13,127 nucleotides of DNA from Mucidula mucida (lineage: Eukaryota > Basidiomycota > Agaricomycetes > Agaricales > Physalacriaceae): positions 1 to 13,127 of the forward strand of contig JADNYV010000904.1 of NCBI GenBank assembly GCA_015501055.1, given 5' to 3'. The position numbers and the translations under genes are program-made. Below, in pieces: positions 1-8,712 of the stretch. Numbering within the stretch: the stretch's first letter is position 1; every line of letters starts with the position of its first letter. Under the pieces are notes generated by a model. The model saw only the letters and a list, made by a program, of their open reading frames with translations, did no database searches and was not told where the DNA came from.

Positions 1-575
1 TCAGATTACTAGGAAACTCGCTTCAGGTGTTGAACGCACCAGAATTGGTAGAAAGTCGTGAGACCGGTGGATGCTTGTTGTCCCAATCCCAGAGCACCCG
101 ATTGTCCATCGGCGCCGCCAGCACCGGTGTGAGACCCTTCAGGAAGCGGTTGTTGGATGAAATTCGTCTGCGGAGGACGTTGTCAGTCAAAGGCGGATGG
201 TGAGGACGCATGCAACACCCACAAAGACAACCTGACATCCATAGAACTATAGAAGAAAAATCAATACAAATTCAAGAAATAAGCCATGCGACGAACGGAA
301 AAGCGTTCAGCGAGCTCGACGATGGCAATGACTATGTGCGAATGTTACTAATTTCGATAGAAGACGGAGCGGAGAGACATACGATAGGCACTCCACGGAA
401 GGGCGTCTGACACTCTCCTCAGCGTCGCGCGTTCTTCATCGGTAGGAAACTCGAGCCCGTCATGAATACCATCCAGCTCTCGGCTGTAGTCCGAAGGCGA
501 CACCTTCTCAAGCTCAGCATCGTGTTTCTTTTCCTCGCTAAAGGCAGCCAGATCAGAGTCCTGTACGCCAGCCAT
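1..575 (-). CDS. PTR2: PTR2-like proton-dependent oligopeptide transporter, N-terminal part (cut by left window edge)
   Basis: Proton-coupled di/tripeptide importer of the POT/PTR2 family in the major facilitator superfamily, expected in the plasma membrane. Exons on the minus strand: 575-383, 331-297, 246-223 and 167-40; a further intron opens at 39 and the rest lies outside the window. The joined protein starts MAGVQDSD, has an acidic cytosolic N-terminus, and then the family block EFPTDEERATLRRVSD (about residues 42-57). This is followed by LIAIVELAERFS, which contains the ExxER motif of POT transporters in the first membrane helix, then FYGCQVVFTNFIQQPLP and the glycine-rich GAGGADGQSGALG stretch before STGLTTFYQF. 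All three complete introns are GT-AG and 50-55 nt. Exons 2 and 3 are only 35 and 24 nt. The ATG at 575 gives the usual N-terminal length. Family assignment is strong; substrate is inferred. Confidence 0.93.
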
Positions 576-1773
576 GAAGGAGAGAGTCGGAGAAGGGCGA
601 ACGCCGCAAGAATAGTGTCCACGTTATATACATTATCGAGCAGGTTTTGCAGTCCATGTGGTGTTCTTTTGCGAAGCGTATGCTTCCTAGTTATTTTTAG
701 GATTGATCTCCACTCGGATTTTGCCTTGCCGTATATTCCAGACTGGGTGGCGTCTAGTCAAAGGGCCTGTATTGAGCTGCACAGTCACCGCCGCGGCGTA
801 GAGTGCGACGCGTCGGGGAGCAGTCGATGGGAGCAACATGAAGCGCAAACCAATGCCCGGTCCATGCGAAAACAGAGGGAGCGTAAATCGAGTCCTTGAT
901 CGGACTCGGAGTGCAAACGGGTGCCATGACACACTAGAGATTGTCTGAGAGCAAGCATATGCTCTCCCTCCTGTAGCAGACTTTTTTTGACCATAACATG
1001 AACGGATAGTGCTCGCTCCAAATAGTTTCTATTAGTTCTCTGATCGACAGTCTATTCGTACCAATACAGACTGGAATGATGTAAAAAACAGCACCGTTCC
1101 AGTGTCCCATCTGGATGCATGGCGCAAACTTCCGACTTCTGAGCTGACCACTCGGCGAGGTCCATACTAATCGAGGCGTCCTATGGCGCCCCAGACAGGC
1201 GCTTGCATACACATGGATCTGCAAGAGTGCTTCACGTATAGGCGCATGAGTGGATGCTATGGCGCAATCTTTGTGGAGGCGTTCATCGACCAAGATCCGA
1301 GTCAATTCATGTGCAGAGACAGCGGCGGTGACCGACCGAAGAGCCCAGCTCCAATCCCATCGATAGCATTGTTGATCCTTGAAGCAAGGCGGTTATAGAA
1401 TGAATCCGTAACGATGTATGACAGGTTGACCGACTACACCCGGATTTGAAGCTTGAAGATTCGACTTTACGAGAAAGCAGTTGTTTGACCATCAACGAAT
1501 GAGGTCTGGACAGAACAGCGCGGGAAAGTATTTCCCTTCTTAATCATTAGTATGTTCAGACGTTAGCAAGAGGCCATCATCCCGCCTTCGTCGCCGGAAG
1601 GTAAGTTTAAACTCAATGCCGGTGTGCACGACAAGTCAGAACGACCTGGGACTGGATTCAAGATACAACAAGGTACAGTCGTAAATACGCAGGAGATTGT
1701 AAGATAGCACTATGCAAAACAAGTAGGTAACATTGTCAATGACTCACACCGCACTCAACCTCCCACAGCATAC
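576..1773. other. 1.2-kb intergenic region without a recognisable gene
   Basis: This holds the upstream region of the PTR2-like gene and the downstream region of the ZIP gene. I see several open frames of 60-145 codons on both strands, but they overlap each other, carry no family motif I recognise, and lack a convincing exon structure. One minus-strand stretch at about 1440-1306 reads as an amphipathic 43-residue segment ending at a stop; it has no acceptable upstream exon. Decayed transposon or gene sequence cannot be excluded. Confidence 0.5.
625..630 (-). promoter_or_regulatory. possible TATA box of the PTR2-like gene
   Basis: TATATA lies 50 nt upstream of the ATG at 575. On the minus strand it is followed by a pyrimidine-rich leader with CTTCTCCGACTCTCTCCTTC directly before the start codon, which is typical of fungal promoters. 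Position and sequence only; no expression evidence. Confidence 0.4.
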
Positions 1774-3155
1774 TTATGCCCATTTCCCAAGCAACGCCAT
1801 CAACGCGCACCCGAGGAACATGCACCCAATGGCGTATACCAGCTGCTTATTCGAACCGTTCATCATTTCCTTGTTGAATAGGAACTCATGCGCGAGCAGC
1901 TGTCAGATTGTGCGTAAATATCGGCCGGACTCTGCCAACGAAGACACGTACCTCGACTAGACCCGTGTAGATGAGGATGCCCGCGCTCAGAGAATCAAGG
2001 ATACCGCTGACAATGGATGCAGTTGTGCTACCGGGGTTGTAAGAGGTGCGAACACCGAGGCCCGCGGCAATTCCGATGGGTGTTGTTAGACCATAGAGAA
2101 TGGCAGCAGCATATGGAACCCAGTGGAATCGTGCTGGGAGATCCATGTATGCGAGCCGCGAGCCAATACCTAAGCCTTCGAACGTTTCTAGAGACCTTGT
2201 TCAGTGTGAGGATGGAAACGCGTACGCCACAACTTACGATGGAAGACCACGACCACAAACAGGACTTTGAAATCTTCATCAACCGCTAGGGTTAAACCTA
2301 TCAGGACACTATGGGGAGAACCGTGTTAATACTTGGGACGTCTGGCGCGCGATGGATTCGTACCTGTGTAAGACTACACCAAATTCGAGGATTGCAATTC
2401 CGATGATCTGGGTAAAGGCGGCGTCCATCACGTAGTACGAATCTGATGCGCGCTCGATGTCAACCGAGCTGTCCGTGCCGGACTTGATTTTGTCGACATC
2501 AGTATTGCCTTCGGGGCCGTGGGCAGCGTGTCCGCCAGCGACATGACCGTGGGCGTCTATCGGGAGTCGTTAGAGCTTGATTGTTTGGGTGTGGCGCAGT
2601 CGTACCGTGCTGGAGACCGAGACTAGCTAATTTGCTTGTTCCCCATTTGAAGGCAATGAGCTCGACGATGAAGATGAAGAAGATACTAAGCATGCAGAGT
2701 GCTAGAGCGTAGGGCTAGAAGGCAAAACCGGTTTGAATGGAGACGTTGATAAGAATGAAGGGCGACGCACGTAGTCCCCCCAGCCCTCAGCAAGACATTC
2801 CGATCCCAGAGCCTCCAAGCCGGGATCGAGGAGATGAATGAAGGCAGTCGCAATCTAGACGGTGTTGGTCGTTTTAGGCAATAGAGAGAGAGAAGTGAGG
2901 TACTTACGATAACCCCGCTGCCAAAGTATTTTGCAAAACTAAACGACACCGATAAGCCTCTAGAAGGACTGCAAAGAAGCTATTCACGTACTCGAAGACT
3001 GGTTTTGGGACATGCAACCACTTGGACCTTCTCGACAGAACGGGAAACAGCGCTCCTGCCGTCGATCCAAATCCGATAATGAAGATGGAGGCCACGCGCA
3101 GGCCTAGGAAAGTGTCCGCGCCACCTCCCGAGCCACACTCTAGTGATTCCGACAT
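1774..3155 (-). CDS. ZIP-family zinc/iron transporter
   Basis: Divalent metal (probably Zn2+) importer of the ZIP family, related to yeast Zrt1/Zrt2. Exons: 3155-2992, 2938-2908, 2854-2771, 2714-2606, 2556-2364, 2308-2238, 2187-1952, 1899-1774; seven GT-AG introns; 337 residues. The start gives MSESLECGSGGGAD followed by TM1 (about 20-41); an ATG 24 nt upstream would only add eight residues. TM2 carries FAKYFGSGV, IATAFIHLLDP follows, and TM3 is around LSIFFIFIVELIAF. The TM3-TM4 loop is histidine-rich (DAHGHVAGGHAAHG, 130-143), a metal-binding feature of the family. TM4 ends in HS (H193, S194) plus VLIGL. TM5 has FHQTFEGLGIGSRLAY with H217 and E221, the conserved metal-site residues. TM8 ends LMALLGKWA at the C-terminus, as is usual for fungal ZIPs. 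Exact metal specificity cannot be read from sequence. Confidence 0.95.
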
Positions 3156-3679
3156 TTCTGTATGTTTTTGCCTTGTCAAAGGGGAAGGAATGGCAAGGAA
3201 TGGCCGCGAGAAAGGAACAGCTTCGTGTCGGTTTGTGGATGTCTTCAGTCAGTAAACATTCCGCGCTGCTTATATTCGCCAAGTGGGCCTTGAAAATGAG
3301 GACCTGCACAGTCACCTATGCGATCACTGATCGCCAGAAATATCGCCTTAGTCATTGTATAAGGACGTTTCTTATTGGCTACCAAGTGAGTACCCTTCAG
3401 GTCAATGTCACCGCCAGGCAAAAGATTAGGACATGTTTGGCAGTTCGTCGCGTCTACCTGTAACTGTACAAATGTGATGCCGTGTTATACTAGGTAAAGC
3501 CTATGTGGCAGTCACCGCACACAAGTAAATGGAGCAGTCAAGAATTCCAGACTGACGCCACAGTCAGACGCATCAAGACCTTTCAGTGAAATTGCAAGGG
3601 CGACATTGGAAACGCTACTACTGCGAAGGTGCTTGGCGTTCCGTTCTCCCTGAACCTGAGCGATAGCCAGATCGCAGTT
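3156..3679. other. intergenic: ZIP upstream region and RPF1 downstream region
   Basis: No gene supported. The end near 3156-3240 is the ZIP leader and holds the tandem AAGGAATGGC repeat. Open frames here are short and share no motif with known families. I found no yeast Zap1-type zinc-responsive element. Confidence 0.5.
3185..3204. repeat. tandem 10-bp repeat AAGGAATGGC x2 in ZIP promoter
   Basis: Two perfect head-to-tail copies of AAGGAATGGC (3185-3194 and 3195-3204) lie 30-50 bp upstream of the ZIP start codon. On the coding strand each copy reads GCCATTCCTT and contains CATTCC, which matches the CATTCY core known for TEA/ATTS factors such as AbaA. Spacing is about one helical turn. Function is inference. 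Confidence 0.4.
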
Positions 3680-4983
3680 CTACAAAAAGAACGTTTTCCG
3701 TGTGGTCTCTAGCTCAGGCTGGAACGCTATCAGTAACACGAAACATATACCCGAACAGTAACGAACCTTCCACGCCCACAGGAATTCGTCTTGTTTTGGT
3801 GGGACAATCTTTCCCTCTTCCTTTTTGTCCTCCTCCTCATCACCAGAGTCGAACTCCAGCGGTTTTGGCGCTTCCCCAAAGTTCTTCACTGCGGGTATGC
3901 CTTTTCTCAACGATCGCAATTTGAGCGTGAACCGCGGCCCGATCTCTTGCAACGCCACCTTTTCCGTCGAGCGGAAAGCATACCTATTCAGCCTTCAATC
4001 TTAGCGGACAACAAGTATACATCGGGACGCACCGATGTCGTCTGAAGAACAAAAAGTCGCGTTGATTGTGTAACGTCACGACCTGGCGTCCCTCGAATTC
4101 TGGCATGGGCGGGAAGAGTGTCTGGAACAGCCGTCCAACACTGTTTCCTAGCCGGGTAACAAAGTTGTTCAATACGAGTTCCGGAAAATGCGATGTCGCT
4201 CGTGCATGTCCCTACGAACATCAAGTCAGTTGAGATACCCGGTAGAGGGAACGTTGCTAACATATATCTGTTTCGTGAGTTCAATTGAGGTGAGCTTAAA
4301 GTACGCAGTCGGACCACTAGGAAGGTGGATCAAAGTGATGGCATCTATAGCAATCAGCCAAAAGACTAGAGACCTGTGGATCTGACGCACTTGGTTTCTT
4401 CATATCTTCATTTACAACGCACATATGTTTGTACCCTCTCCCCGCCGCCCATCCCGCTATCCGTCCCATCTCAAAGCCTTTTCCTTTCTTTCGTCGGATG
4501 AATTCAGCACCAGGAAACACCCCGACGAGCTCGTCGCAGAAATCATATGTTGACTTTGAGGCTTTGGGCGAAGTGGTGATGAGAATCTTTGGAGGGATGC
4601 TGGGATCCTCGGTGGACGTGAAATAGTCGGCAAAAGGATCGTTGGCAATGTCGGCAGCGGCCTCGTCAGTGATCCCGCCCAAGCCAGATCCCGACGCCTC
4701 TGCTGATGGGTCGGCGGTCAGAAACGACGGGTCAAACTCGCGCATATTGTCTAGTGTGCGTGGTACATTTTCTGCAAGTCGTTTCTGAAATCCAAATCAG
4801 TATTTTCAGCATTGCCGAGTCGCGTTCGCGCACTTTCTTTGCAGCAGGATCTTTTGCTTCCAATTTGGCCTGTGCAAGCCGTCTCTCGAGTTTTCGTTGT
4901 CCTTTGGCTTTTTTTGCTTTGCGGGCCATTTCTTCCCGCTTCATTTTGTTTTTGATAAGCGACGGTTCAAGTGTGGGCGCCAT
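3680..4983 (-). CDS. RPF1: ribosome production factor 1, Brix domain
   Basis: Nucleolar factor for assembly of the large (60S) ribosomal subunit; known Rpf1 is needed for 27S pre-rRNA processing. Exons: 4983-4834, 4784-4391, 4344-4262, 4211-4033, 3983-3767, 3718-3680; five GT-AG introns; 353 residues, close to human RPF1 and longer than yeast Rpf1. A lysine/arginine-rich N-terminus (10-50) is followed by [18 protein letters not shown] (51-68), an acidic linker, and the Brix domain from about 115. Diagnostic blocks are [95 protein letters not shown] and the closing [10 protein letters not shown]. The tail has an acidic [12 protein letters not shown] run and ends [12 protein letters not shown]. 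Intron 1 (4833-4785) has a good TACTGAT branch site. Every junction keeps frame and motif. Confidence 0.97.
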
Positions 4984-5038
4984 CGTAGTAGGAGCGTCTC
5001 AATGTAAGCAACTGGTGGAAGGAAGAAAAGTGAAATGA

Positions 5039-5050
5039 TGTGACGTCACA
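5039..5050. promoter_or_regulatory. CRE-type palindrome TGTGACGTCACA upstream of RPF1
   Basis: A perfect 12-bp palindrome containing the full ATF/CREB core TGACGTCA (5041-5048) lies 56 bp upstream of the RPF1 start codon, with a further ATGTCACG half-site-like sequence at 5053-5060. The RPF1 start and the DUF2408 stop are only 135 bp apart, so this is the likely RPF1 promoter. bZIP binding is inferred from the known core. Confidence 0.5.
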
Positions 5051-5118
5051 TTATGTCACGCCAACTGAAAAGAAATATGTACATTAGACTCCAGTCTATT
5101 TCAAGATGTAGAGAAAAG

Positions 5119-7169
5119 CTATGAACTGTCATCATCTTCCTCGTCGTACTCCTCTTCATCATCATCTTCTCCCTCAGGTTCATCCATCGCTTCTTTGAGC
5201 TAAGGAATTTTGTCAGCCGCCACCTCCCGTCATCGCAGGTTCACGAACCATTTCGATGAGCTCATGACATTCGTTTAGATGTGCCATAACGATGCCTTGT
5301 CCTTCCGGTATGGAACCGTCTATTCCTATAAATTTCCCGTCCTTCCTCATCGACTCGATCTGGTGAAGAGCGAGTTGATACTACATCATCATGTTAATGA
5401 TGAGTCCGAATTGCCATGTTGTAGGAAGGGGGTGCAGGAAGAGGAATGAAAGACAATGAAGGACCACGCACGGGATAGAGATCACGGGGACTAAACGGTC
5501 CACCGTATTTCAATACTTCATTCAAGCATTTCTTAACAGTGTTTAACTTGTTGGCCTGTATCGAGGCGGTGAGAAGCGAAAGCTAAACATAGAGCGAAGA
5601 ACTCGCAATAGGCATCAGTTCTTCAGAGACCGGTTCACTCGAAGATAGCAGTCGGTATATCAGGCCATAGCATCGTCGCAAAAGGTACAAAAGGACCTGA
5701 AATAGCATTAGAAAACGTTCACAACGGTTAGAGCGGTGAGTCCTTACGTATTGACCCTCTGGACGATTGCCCTCAGAATCCAAGAACTTGCCATCCACCC
5801 TCATTTTGTCAATTTCTTGTAGACTGAGAGAATAATTCCACAAGTCGGTTTCGCGCAAGCTCCATCGGTGAGTGAGGACTAGGCCCTCCAATTCGGCGCG
5901 GATCTCACTGAGTCGATCATGGATAGGTTTCAGGGAAGAGGGAACGTTTTTCGAGTCCTCATTCGCCTTGATTTCTTGAGCAATCTCGAAACATTCCTCC
6001 AACAGAGAGGAGCAGACTGCCTGTGAAGATGGCACCATACCGCCGGGTCCAAGAAATCGTCCGTCGACGCGTTTACTACATTGAACAAATATCATCAGTT
6101 AGCGGTCACCGTTCGGAGAGTTGGGTGCCCCCCGTGGATAGAGTCACAGACTAGATGGAAAGTGGTACTCAACGAATCAATTTTTCGGAGTTCCTCCTGT
6201 AGTGGTTTGAGTTCAGCCTTGTGAGAGCCTTCTTTCGCAGCCAGGGCCACAAGCTGTCGTCTTATATTGACGAGTCTTTCGTGGATGGGGATAAGTTCGG
6301 GCGAGAGAACCGATAAACCTTCTTGTAGAGAGCGAACTATTCCGTCTGTACACAAACGGCGTCAGAAGACATGTCTGAAGGCAATAATACGTTCACCTTA
6401 CCGCATTCACCAAGTTGGCGTTCAAGAAGTTTGGTCAGGGACTCCGGATGCTTTCCAGCAGTCGCATCCCTCTGCACAATTTGTCGAAGATCGCTGAGCC
6501 GTCGCTGAAAAGGAGCAAGATCGGACTCGTTGTAGACTCCCGACTCTGTCATGTGGTTCAAGATTTGCTAAAAGAACGACGGTCTTTAGTACAAGATCAT
6601 TCGGGATAATTCATTCCGCTGCAATAGATGAAGCGAGATGGTCATGTGTGGCAAGGTACGCGACCATCTCGCGTTTCTTCAATACAGAAAACTTACTCGC
6701 ATAGATGCAATCTGAGAATAGATAGCGGGTGTATCCCTCGTCTTGCCAATGGTAAGATAGAACAACGAAAGTAATGTGAAGACATCGGCAAGGGTGGTAT
6801 CGAGTCGATTGTTGTAAATGTCGTTGTCATTTCTGACGTCGTTCAATTTAGACACTGGGAACAGATGTCTGGATGAGATACGGCAATGGCGATAATGGGA
6901 TGTTAAGCTTGCCTTGCTTCACGACGGCCTGGTACAGAGAGTTGACATCTGAGGCTTTAATGAATTCGGCACGATTCTTCTTGAGTGCTGTAAGCCTGTT
7001 CCGAATGCTACAGCGAGTGTAATTGAGAAACTCGGCGATCGAGCGGGAGTGAAAACCGTACTTGATGACAGCTTCAAGAATAGGTAATTCTGCACCATTG
7101 ACACGGTCAGTTCAGTCGAGATGGACGAGATAGATATGGCATACCCTCCTGAGGTATTTGACCAGCCAT
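5119..7169 (-). CDS. fungal DUF2408-type protein with internal helical repeats and acidic tail
   Basis: Conserved fungal protein of unknown function. Exons: 7169-7145, 7089-7062, 7007-6913, 6854-6697, 6567-6402, 6345-6174, 6075-5748, 5696-5607, 5555-5472, 5380-5249, 5199-5119; 452 residues. The start MAGQIPQE joins in frame to ELPILEAVI. The body is mostly predicted helix and is built from related units: LPILEAVINIRNRLTAL (10-26), LAPFQRRLSDLRQIV (119-133), LIPIHERLVNIRRQLVAL (175-192), LKPIHDRLSEIRAEL (263-277) and LMPIANKLNTVKKCL (351-365). The last three are followed by [K/M]R.DG[R/K]F at 216-222, 306-312 and 393-399, twice with IPEGQ/RPEGQ nearby. The C-terminus (433-452) is almost only Asp/Glu. 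No membrane segment, signal peptide or enzyme motif. Introns 3 and 8 appear to use GC donors; intron 4 is 129 nt with a strong hairpin. The family name is from memory of motifs; the gene structure is firm. Confidence 0.82.
6633..6672. repeat. perfect 11-bp inverted repeat inside DUF2408 intron 4
   Basis: GCGAGATGGTC (6633-6643) and GACCATCTCGC (6662-6672) are perfect reverse complements separated by 18 nt. They lie inside the 129-nt intron 6696-6568, by far the longest of this gene. In the pre-mRNA they would form a stable stem-loop that shortens the distance from donor to branch region. Confidence 0.7.
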
Positions 7170-7501
7170 TCATGTATAGATGGATGAGAAAGGCAAGTCG
7201 TAGTACAAGTCAGACCCGGCGTGCCGCATTGTATCATGCCGGCACGGCTGCACGTGCAAGTCTCCCTGGTCATCTCGCAGATCTTCCACTGCCTTGAGGA
7301 CACAAAGAGAGCTGAATTAAACATGCAGGGAGCGTGATGTAAATAGATACCAAATATAATAAATTATCCGTAATTTTCAGCGCTGAGACACCGTGGCCAG
7401 TGCTCGACACAGCCACGTGCCCAAAGTGGTGTTATAAACGACAGCCGTTGCCCAATCTCTCTCCATCGTTGCATCCTCCATCGCGACCAACCTCATCGAC
7501 A
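7170..7501. promoter_or_regulatory. divergent upstream region between DUF2408 and tropomyosin genes
   Basis: A 332-bp head-to-head spacer. It contains CACGTG at 7251-7256 (82 bp from the DUF2408 ATG) and at 7414-7419 (83 bp from the tropomyosin ATG), so the two boxes are placed almost symmetrically. An A/T-rich run AAATATAATAAATTAT starts at 7352. The tropomyosin leader from about 7441 is pyrimidine-rich, as in strongly expressed fungal genes. No additional gene seen. Confidence 0.5.
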
Positions 7502-8152
7502 ATGACTGACAAGATCAGAGAGGTACGCCAGCGTCGCCGATGCTCGTGTATGCCGTCTTATCGTCGTCTGCCCAGAAATTGAACAACCTCCGCGTCGAGG
7601 CCGACAACGCAGTCACTCGCGCGGAAGAGGCCGAAGCCAAGAACAAGAAATACGAGCAGCTCATCCTCGAAAAGGACCAAGAGATTACCTCGCTGCATCA
7701 CAAACTCGGCGTGCTCGATGGCGAGCTAGAGAAGACTGAAGCAAAGCTAGCTGAATACAAAGCGGCTCAGGAGGAGGGCGAGCATTCCAAGACAACAAAC
7801 GAGGGTCTGCTTCGGAAGATACAGCTGTTAGAAGAGGAGCTCGATAACGCTGAGAAGAACGTCAAGGAGACTGTCGAGAAGTAGGTCCTCTGTTCGCTTT
7901 GTGCGCCGCTCTGCTGATTGCCCCGCGATCTAGACTACGACAAGTCGACGTCAAGGCGGAGCACTTTGAGCGCCAGGTCGGCCGCGTTGAGCAGGAGCGC
8001 GATATGTGGGAGAAGAAGTACGAGGTACGTGGTCGTTCTTCGTCGCGCCCTACTCGATCTGACATGTCTCGCAACCGCAGGAAGAGAACGCAAAGTACGT
8101 CAAGTCAAAAGCGGAACTCGAAGAACTCGTTGCAACGATGGAAGGGCTTTAA
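7502..8152 (+). CDS. TPM1: tropomyosin
   Basis: Short fungal tropomyosin: a coiled-coil dimer that polymerises along actin filaments, stabilises actin cables and supports formin- and myosin-V-dependent transport and cytokinesis. Exons: 7502-7522, 7576-7880, 7934-8024, 8081-8152; three GT-AG introns of 53, 53 and 56 nt; 162 residues, matching yeast Tpm2 and fission-yeast Cdc8 (about 161). The joined N-terminus MTDKIREKLNNLRVEADNAV is typical. Unbroken heptads run to the end with blocks such as AEEAEAKNKKYEQ, KTEAKLAEYKAA, LEEELDNAEKNVKET and KAEHFERQVGRVEQERDMWE. The C-terminus is EELVATMEGL. The very short first exon (7 codons) needs the splice at 7522/7576, which restores the usual N-terminus. 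The gene is divergent from the DUF2408 gene. Confidence 0.97.
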
Positions 8153-8712
8153 TGTGGTCTCACGCACACCCCTTATCCTATCTCCATCGTCTGTATCACC
8201 ACTTGATGACCCCCACGTCGTATCATTCTCTGCGGTTTCTCTTAGTTTTCTAATTGCACTACATTCAATGGATTTTGTTTTCTAATCGACCTCGAGGGCC
8301 TACACGCGTCACTTATTGTTTCGTCACAGTGCGTTCCTTTCGCTATTCGAATCTCAATCCAAGTTGCCGCGCGCAATCAGTCCTGTTATCAAGTTCCGAG
8401 AATGCAGCGCGCATGGCTACTTTGAATGCGCTCGGGGATCGCGGATACTCACAGTCAATCGTGCTCATTGTATGCGGCCCCGGCAGTCAAAGGGCCGTGT
8501 ATATCATCCTGCGAAGGCTCTATTTTAGCAGAAATCGTACACGCCCCCTTTACACGTTCTTGGGACGTCAACTTGGTACGCATGCTAAGGCTAACTTCTC
8601 TCCTCGAACCATGCAGTCTTTCAGTCCGTGGGCAAGCCGGCATACTTTTCCTTCCTACGAGTGAGGGAAAGATATAAATGTAACGAACCTTGCCAGGTTA
8701 TCACTGAAAGCA
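8153..8712. other. intergenic: tropomyosin downstream and ribonuclease upstream region
   Basis: No supported gene. A 136-codon open frame crosses it (8254-8664), but it begins at a non-ATG codon, has no recognisable motif and its composition does not look coding. The right end holds the promoter of the secreted ribonuclease. Confidence 0.5.
8673..8678 (+). promoter_or_regulatory. TATA box of the T1-like ribonuclease gene
   Basis: TATAAA within GATATAAATG lies 35 bp before the first base of the ATG at 8713. If used at the usual spacing, it would give a very short 5' leader. Sequence match only. Confidence 0.45.

Noticed and set aside
462..899. 145-codon open frame on the plus strand
   Set aside because: It overlaps the first exon of the peptide transporter on the other strand and has no recognisable motif; a shadow frame.
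1171..1270. Two copies of CTATGGCGC about 80 bp apart in the large intergenic region
   Set aside because: Only nine bases, no flanking similarity and no target-site duplication; expected by chance at this scale.
934..1305. 123-codon open frame on the minus strand
   Set aside because: No conserved motif, biased toward Arg/Cys/His/Ser as in random frames, and no supporting promoter or splice context.
1306..1440. Minus-strand 43-codon stretch ending at a stop, with an amphipathic, glycine-containing segment (NNAIDGIGAGLFG)
   Set aside because: It looks slightly like the end of a small fungal protein, but no upstream exon with start codon and consistent frame was found, and I recognise no family.
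5607..5696. Reading DUF2408 exon 8 through to an in-frame TAG with a short tail (IASSSLYV)
   Set aside because: This would drop the well-conserved downstream repeat and acidic tail, both of which rejoin perfectly with a 51-nt intron.
6076..6173. 98-nt DUF2408 intron with CTGATGAT near its end, like a snoRNA C box
   Set aside because: The match is part of the CTAAC branch-site region, and there is no D box or terminal stem.
8340..8365. ATTCGAATC-like sequence resembling a tRNA B box
   Set aside because: It lacks the GG before TTCGA and no acceptor stem, A box or cloverleaf could be found around it.
8254..8664. 136-codon open frame between tropomyosin and the ribonuclease
   Set aside because: Starts at a non-ATG codon, no motif, and overlapped by several other equally long frames.
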